DNA of 27,021 bases from Cerioporus squamosus (taxonomy: Eukaryota; Basidiomycota; Agaricomycetes; Polyporales; Polyporaceae): NCBI GenBank assembly GCA_022592435.1, contig JABYQS010000367.1:1-27021 (forward strand), read 5' to 3'. Shown here one piece after another: positions 21,504 through 27,021 of the stretch (position 1 is the stretch's first letter; every line of letters begins with the position of its first letter). The notes beneath the pieces are model-generated. The model was not told the DNA's origin. It ran no database searches and saw nothing but the letters and a program-made list of their open reading frames with translations. Position numbers and translations under genes: made by a program.

Positions 21504-22377
21504 CTAGCCGACCTTCGCCTCGCTCTTACCCTCTTGCGCCTCTCTTTCGCGCAACTCTCTGCGCCGCTTGACATCCCAGTGTAAACCCTAGCGGTATTCA
21601 CTTCCATGACGGTGATCTGCTCTCGGAGGAATTCAAGGTCTTCGATGACGCTCGCAAGGCTCTTTTGTGCAGCCTCAAGCTTCGATCTCAGTAATGAGAC
21701 TGCTGCAGGCAGCTTGTAAGCCAGCATCACGTTAGCCTGCAAGAACGTCCGCGTCAGGGCATGAAACGCGATGGGAGAGTGAGAACATACTCCTAGCCAT
21801 AGGTAGACCGTGTCGGTATCCTCCAGCTCTGCTTCGGCGTACAGAGTATCGTTCAGCTCGAATGTAGTGGTAAGTGGCTTGCCCGCGTTGGGGTCATCAT
21901 CCAGATCTTCATCGTCAAGGTCATCTTCCTTCACGGCAGACTTGCCTTCCTACGATCCGACGGTATGAGAGAGCACATCGGGCACAAGGGCGAGTGCACT
22001 CACCCGTCGTTCCTGCAGAAACTCCACCATGGCCAGTGTCTTTCTGATATCTGGAATCTTATCCTCCAGTCCTCTCCGACGTTGGGCCAAGTTCTGGTCC
22101 ATGTAGCGATACTTCCTATGGACGATCGAGGAAGGTGCATCAAGTTACACATGTGTAGTGGCAATCGGACCGACGCGACGTACGCCAGTGCGGCCTGGAA
22201 CTCCTTCAACGCATTTTCGGGACTTGGATCAGGGCCCAGGAACTCAGCGACATCGGCCTGGGGACGCGTCGTCAACTCGGAGCCTACGAGAGGATTGCTT
22301 CGGGACGGACAATGAAAGGAGCTTTCGGGATGCCTCTGGGGTTACGGCTCCCGCTTCTCGGTAGAGAGTTCAGACAT
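21504..22377 (-). CDS. PAC10: Prefoldin subunit 3 (VBP1/Pac10), five exons, two single-base frame breaks
   Basis: Alpha-type subunit of the hexameric cytosolic prefoldin chaperone, which hands nascent actin and tubulin to the TRiC chaperonin. Exons 22311-22377, 22184-22257, 22004-22115, 21791-21949 and 21504-21736; introns 53, 68, 54 and 54 bp. The product would be about 214 residues, near the usual 190-200. Recognisable segments: NPRGIPKAPFI, KYRYMDQNLAQRRRGLEDKI, FELNDTLYAEAELEDTDTVY, WLG-ANVMLAYKLPAAVSLL and LEFLREQITVMEVNTARVY, i.e. coiled coil, beta hairpins, coiled coil. Two frame breaks are needed: one extra base near 22341-22347, just after MSELSTEKREP, and one missing base near 21576-21584, between NTARVY and WDVKRRRELRE. 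Read without correction, the last exon runs to a stop at 21464. It is divergent from MRD1. Confidence 0.8.
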
Positions 22378-22661
22378 TCGGCAGACAAGATATTATGTTG
22401 CGTAGACCACAGCAAGCAAGGATCAGAGTGTACGATGCGTGCAAAGGACGAGCAGTATAGAGTTCTACACGGAGTCAAACCAGTCAAGCCCAATCTCCAG
22501 CGAAATCGCGAAGTTCAGCAGATAGCCGCCCACGCGATTCGTGCTCCGCTGATAGGCGCCTAACGCAGGGTATATCCCGCCAATTTTTTCTGCGGCTTGC
22601 CTTCCATCCTCCTTCTCCTCAATCCTTCCCCGAATACATCTCCGGGCTGCTCGCCAGTCCC
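22378..22661. promoter_or_regulatory. Shared divergent promoter of prefoldin 3 and MRD1
   Basis: About 284 bp separate the two start regions, which face away from each other. A pyrimidine-rich run on the plus strand (about 22598-22630) lies just before the MRD1 start, typical of fungal transcription start regions. No TATA box was recognised. Confidence 0.5.
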
Positions 22662-25452
22662 ATGTGCGCCTCATTGTCAAAAACCTTCCCGCGTACCTCA
22701 CGCAGGAGCGGTTGCGCAAGCACTTCGAGTCTCATGACGGCCCGGGAGGGACACTCACGGATGTTAAGCTCGTACTGAGGCCCGACGGGACGTCAAGGCG
22801 ATTCGGCTTCATTGGCTACAAGACCCCTCAGGAGGCCGAACGCGCGAAGAAGTGGTTCAACAGGTCATTCGTCGACTCGTCGAGAATCACCGTGGACGTT
22901 ATAGACGTACGTCTTGATGGCTATATGCGCACGTATTCCAATACTGACACGGAGGTATGGCTACAGGGTGCGAAGGATGCCCCTACTCCGCGTCCTAACA
23001 AGCGTCCCAGGTTGGGTCCGTATCCTGACGAGGTAGAGAACCACAGCAAACCCACGAAGAAGTCAACGGCTTCAACCGATGCGCAGAAGGAGCACGTCAT
23101 GAGCTCGAGGACGAGTTCATGCAGGTAATGCAGCCTCGTACGAAGAAAGGTCCGTCGTGGAAGGACGACGAGCCGACGCCGGCTGCCTCGGGTTCCGGTC
23201 CGCCCGACGCCGCGGCGTCGTCGTCGTCGTCGAAGAGCCAGAAGTCGAGAAAAGGCAAGGAGAAGGTCGTCGCTACGAGTGAGGATGACTCCGCCGCGCA
23301 GCAAGAGCCAGAGTCAGTCTCAGATCTGGACTGGCTGCGACGGCACACTACCAAGCTGGACACCGACGTGGGCGAGAAGGTTTTCGAGCAGTCAGAGGAC
23401 GAGTCGATGGATGGGGATGATGACGGATGCTACTGTATGTGCACTCGACTTTACCACCCCTTCATGCACCTGACCGTTTCCTCAGGACGCCCAGGAGCCT
23501 CCGCCAGATCCGACAAAGTCGACTATACTGCAAACCTCCAGACTTCCTCCGCAACCTTGCTTTCTCGTGTACTGAGGATGAGCTAAGGGAGCTCTTCCAA
23601 GCTCATGGCGATGTATCTCAGGTGAGTTCGACGCTCGCACTTGTCGTTATCCATTTCGGCCGGAAGGGGGCACAGTTGTCGTGATGATAAACTTGATTAG
23701 GGACATCAGACTCGTTCGCGAGGGTGCTGATCCTCAGGGAAACCGATAGTAGAAATATATTCTGATCTTTTCGCCCCCTTCCACTTCATCTCGCTGTTCT
23801 ATATTTCAGTGCTCACCCACGCTCTTTCAGGTCCACCTTGTGCTCGACCCCAATACGAAACAGCCGAAAGGTCTGGCGTACGTCTCGTTCGCTAAGCCGG
23901 AGGCGGCATTGGCCGCGTACGAGGCTCTAGACAAGACGTCTTTCCAAGGACGGCTGTTGCACATCCTCCTGCTGTCGATCGGAAGGGTAAGGTCGAGGAG
24001 ACGGATGGTGAGGGGAAGAAGCGGACGCTGAAGCAGGATAGGGAGGCGAAGCGTAAGGCGGGGGCAGGGAAAGAGTTCAATTGGGCCATGTTGTACATGA
24101 ATGTACGTCTAGTTGCAGCGAATATATTTCGTTGCGCGTCCTAGCTCTGACACGGCTTCTTGTAGAGCGACGCAGTTGTGTCATCGATCGCAGACCGTAT
24201 GAACGTCTCGAAGGCGGACATTCTCAACCCAGAGTCCGATAACGCCGCCGTGAAGCTCGCCCTCGCGGAGACTCACGTCATCCAAGAGACGAAGACATTC
24301 CTTGAGCAGCACGGTGTCGACCTTTCCGCCCCTTGATACATCCGGACCTCGCAGACCACCACGCTCCGACCGCATCATCCTCGTCAAGAACATCCCATAC
24401 GGCACCTCCGCCGCTGACGTACGCGCCTTATTCGAGCCCCATGGCGAGCTTCGTCGTGTGCTCGTCCCTCCCGCAGGTCTGGCCGTGGCGGTAGAGTTCG
24501 TCAATCCAGATGAGGGTCGCAAGGCATTCCGTGCCGTTGCGTACCGCCGATTAGGAAACTCCATCATCTACCTCGAGAAAGGTCCCGAGGGCATGTTCAT
24601 CACCGACGAGCCCATCGCCGACGCCCCGGCGGCGGTCCCGGAGCCAGTCACCGCGACGGGTACCGCGCCCATTGCCATCCCCGACAGCGCTGCAGGTGGG
24701 GCGGACGAACCGCCACTCAGCTCGGGGACGACTCTATTCGTCAAGAATCTCTCCTTCAGTACCACCCCGGAGAAGCTCACCCAGGTCGTGCGACACCTCC
24801 CCGACTTCGTGTTCGCGCGCATCCAGACCAAGCCGATCCTGCGCGTCCTGGCGCGCGTCTCAGTATGGGTTATGGGTTTGTTGGGTTCCGCACGCCAGAT
24901 GGGGCGCGTCGCGGCTTGAAGAGCATGGACGGGCTTGTGTGATGGGCACAAGCTCGTCTGTGAAATGGGCTGGGCGTGGTGCGGAGAGGGAGAGGGTGCA
25001 GATGACAAGGAGAAGGTCAAGGCGCGGACGACGAAGATGATCGTCAAGAACGTGCCGTTCGAGGCGACGAAGGAAGAGGATATCGCGAGCTTTTCGGGTG
25101 CGTTCGTGTCCCTGCTCTCGTTCTTGTAGCTCTGATGCTGATGAGTTATATAGTGCCCACGCACAGCTCAAGTCTGTCCGTTTGCCTCGCAAGTTCGACC
25201 ATCGCACCCGTGGATTCGCTTTCCTCGAGTTCACGACGCGCACGAAGCCGAGCGTGCGTATGCCACGCTAAGCACACTCACTTCCTCGGTCGACATCTGG
25301 TGCTCGAGTGGGCAGAAGAGGGCGAAGTCGATGTCGACAAGCTCCGGGAGAAGGCGGGTGTCAGCTACGGCGGGGGCGCGGAGATGCCCGGGAGGAAGAG
25401 GAAGTTGGACTTGGGAGGAGATGGCGACGGCGACGGTGACGACGACCTATGA
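22662..25452 (+). CDS. MRD1: Multiple RNA-binding domain protein Mrd1 (five RRMs), with many frame breaks
   Basis: Nucleolar factor that binds 35S pre-rRNA and is needed for early 18S rRNA cleavages (RBM19 in animals). Exons about 22662-22906, 22967-23434, 23486-23621, 23831-24102, 24166-25097 and 25154-25452; introns 60, 51, 209, 63 and 56 bp. Five RRMs in the right order: RLIVKNLPAYLTQERLRKHF; FLRNLAFSCTEDELRELF split by the 209-bp intron; IILVKNIPYGTSAADVRALF; LFVKNLSFSTTPEKLTQVV; MIVKNVPFEATKE...RTRGFAFLEF. The linker with GAKDAPTPRPNKRPR and the basic C-terminus RKRKLDL are also typical. At least eight frame changes are needed, near 22665, 23097, 23430, 23552, 23967, 24330, 24834, 24940, 25242 and 25272. 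No ATG is in frame with RRM1: the nearest, at 22662, is one base out. Either a degraded copy or a poor consensus; the protein family is certain. Confidence 0.82.
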
Positions 25453-25658
25453 TATGTGCTCTCATGTTCTTACTGGTTCGTTTATCAATTTCGCTGCCGC
25501 GAGGATATGTCGCCATATGTGACGTTCGGTAGTATGGTCGGGCCAGTCGCGGCTGAGTCGCGGTAAGCATGAGATCATCGGCGCTAACTGGTACGACCTC
25601 TTCCTCCGACCACCATCTCTTGAGCCTTGTCACTATTCCCTCATCTTCACTGCTCAGC
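25453..25658. other. Short gap between MRD1 and the FMP46-like gene
   Basis: 206 bp with no coding frame recognised. It must hold the MRD1 3' end and the promoter of the next plus-strand gene. Confidence 0.4.
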
Positions 25659-26306
25659 ATGTTCAAGGCTTTCACTCGGTCTATTGTGAGTATCGCGTCC
25701 CGTTGTTGAAGGAAAAATGTCATAATGTCTCTCAGCCCGAAATCTCCATCTTGTATGTCCAGAACCCATACCCTGATTCGCTGCGGGCTCAAACAAATCT
25801 CGTCTAGCCACAACCCTTCTTCTCCGGCCTCGAAGAAGCCCTGAACTTGCTGCGTTCCGCTGTCTCGGGGCCGTACCCACCGTCGAAGCCATCAGCGCCG
25901 CCTCTCAACTTCAACCTTGAGGTCATCGAGAACACACCGCCCGCGGACCAGCTACGGACCATTCTGTCATATCTGCCATCCAAGTCGGCGACTGGTCCAA
26001 GCGCTCCATCCAGACGCCTTCTCCGGACGTCTTGCTCTCCGCACACCCCACCGTAGATACTCGTCCGACGAGTGCGGACGGTGTGGTCAAGCTCGCATCG
26101 CAGAACCCCAATGCGCTGAAGTGGCCCATCGTGTGGACTGGCACAATGGCAAGGCTGCCGTCGGGGATCTGGAGGGCGTGAAGGGATTGCTGGAGGAGCT
26201 CAGGAAGAAGAGAGACGGGGGCGTGAGCCTGGGCGAAGGTCCGCTCTCCTTGACGTCAAGGTGTGCTCGAGACTCGAGACTTAGGCTGATGGACCCTACC
26301 GAATGA
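25659..26306 (+). CDS. FMP46: FMP46/DUF1687-like thioredoxin-fold protein, three exons, frame breaks
   Basis: Fmp46 is a small fungal mitochondrial protein with a thioredoxin-like fold, presumed redox-active. Exons 25659-25685 (MFKAFTRSI), 25736-25752 and 25808-26306, with introns of 50 and 55 bp. Conserved pieces seen: PEISIF then HNPSSPAS; ALNLLRSAVSGPYPP; FNLEVIENTPPADQLRTILSYLPSK in two parts; PDVLLSAHPTVD; and LASQNPNALKWPIV followed by DWHNGKAAVG. They fall in different frames. Single-base changes are needed near 25832, 26012 and 26128, the first and last as if one base of a run had been lost. The stop is uncertain: the present frame gives 26306, but one G fewer in the run at 26217-26221 would end it at about 26224. 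The family call rests on remembered motifs and has not been searched. Confidence 0.6.
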
Positions 26307-26644
26307 CAGCGTGTATCACTAGCCTGCACAGTATGTGTTCCTCACCGCTTCTATCATTGACAAGTGATGCTTGCCTTCACTTGTTATGGACACGGATCTG
26401 CAAAACACCCGGGGCGCATGCATTGCACCGGCGCGTTCGGCTGCGTTGTACCTTTGTCGCTCCATGCTATGCCGAGAGCATGTCGTGAGGCTGTTTGAGA
26501 TCGAGCACAGCGTGGAAAGCCTATTTGCATTTACCCCTTCGCTCATAAGATGTCTGCAGTGGCGCGACTTCCAAGACCCATTCCCTCCAGACCTCAAAAA
26601 TAGGCGTTGCATGGGGTAGTGACAGGGATCTCCTCGTACTCGCA
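26307..26644. other. Intergenic region before the DUF6533-like gene
   Basis: 338 bp in which no coding frame was recognised. Should contain the FMP46-like 3' end and the promoter of the next plus-strand gene. Confidence 0.4.
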
Positions 26645-27021
26645 ATGTCCGACGCTCAATTCATATCCCCTGTCACGGTTGGGGAGATGCTTGACAATGC
26701 CTTGTGAGTACGCTCTTCTCGACATGTTGGGGCGTTCACATAAGAATTCTTCGGTAGCATGCCTCAAGCATATTATGTGGAATTGGGTTGCATTGGTGTG
26801 TTGCATGTCAATGTGCGTTTCGTTGCACTGTGTACACGCTAACCGAACGTCGCCGTTCTCTAGCGCTCATCGTTTACGAGCACTTGCTCACCTTGGCAAG
26901 TGAGCGTCGCGCAATATGGAACAGACCGTGGTCTATTCCAACCATTCTGTTCCTACTCAACCGCTATCTGCTCCTCCTCTTCGCATTGGCGATTCTTGTG
27001 GGGTTTTGTCCCATGGGAGAC
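26645..27021 (+). CDS. DUF6533-like multi-pass membrane protein, 5' part only
   Basis: Exons 26645-26703, 26758-26795 and 26864 to the window edge; introns 54 and 68 bp with GT-AG ends and a GCTAACC branch site in the second. The joined start reads MSDAQFISPVTVGEMLDNAF, then MPQAYYVELGCIA, then LIVYEHLLTLASERRAIW, WSIPTILFLLNRYLLLLFAL. The Y-[ED]-x-L-L-T-L-x-x-E...IW...W-[ST]-x-P-T-x-L-[FY]-L-x-N-R-Y pattern with flanking hydrophobic helices is the N-terminal DUF6533 signature common in basidiomycete multi-pass proteins of unknown function. The reading frame is open at the window end, so the gene is truncated by the window only. No frame break is needed here. Confidence 0.75.

Overview
The window looks like nuclear DNA of a filamentous basidiomycete, most likely an Agaricomycete such as a polypore. 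Genes are GC-rich and dense, and cut by many 46-70 bp GT-AG introns with CTGAC/CTAAC-like branch sites. The protein families (Msb1/Mug8, SHPRH-type SNF2-RING, DUF6533, agaricomycete Tnp2 transposase) agree. All gene models were spliced by hand from frame, splice sites and remembered family sequence; no search was run.

Left part (211-9627): a complete CACTA-type DNA transposon of 9,417 bp. It has imperfect 40-bp terminal inverted repeats starting CACTG (31/40 identical), a 3-bp target duplication (ATT), and subterminal CGAGAC/GTCTCG motifs at both ends. It carries three genes: a plus-strand five-exon gene of unknown function (1230-2896), a 17-exon Tnp2-like transposase on the minus strand (8127-3188), and a minus-strand three-exon gene for a 257-residue unknown protein (9180-8309). 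A 244-bp TA-flanked element with perfect 23-bp inverted repeats (5407-5650) sits inside a transposase exon. It introduces an immediate stop; taking it out with one TA rejoins the reading frame exactly. The transposase therefore looks dead at this locus although the element ends look intact.

Middle part (10042-21236): two large minus-strand host genes with clean frames. The first is an Msb1/Mug8-domain morphogenesis protein (six exons, about 1,409 aa) with a very long Pro/Glu/Ala repeat tail. The second is an SHPRH/Irc20-type SNF2 ATPase with an inserted RING finger (18 exons, 1,683 aa), whose RING is encoded across a 19-nt microexon.

Right part (21464-27021): prefoldin subunit 3 (minus) and the five-RRM ribosome biogenesis factor MRD1 (plus) diverge from a short shared promoter. 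They are followed by an FMP46/DUF1687-like thioredoxin-fold gene and the 5' end of a DUF6533 membrane-protein gene that runs off the window. Prefoldin 3, MRD1 and the FMP46-like gene all need several 1-nt corrections to read as full proteins, while the 11 kb just before them needs none. Several of the corrections lengthen short same-base runs. This abrupt change points to consensus errors or a low-quality haplotig more than to simultaneous decay of three housekeeping genes.

No tRNA, rRNA, CRISPR array or prokaryotic feature was seen.
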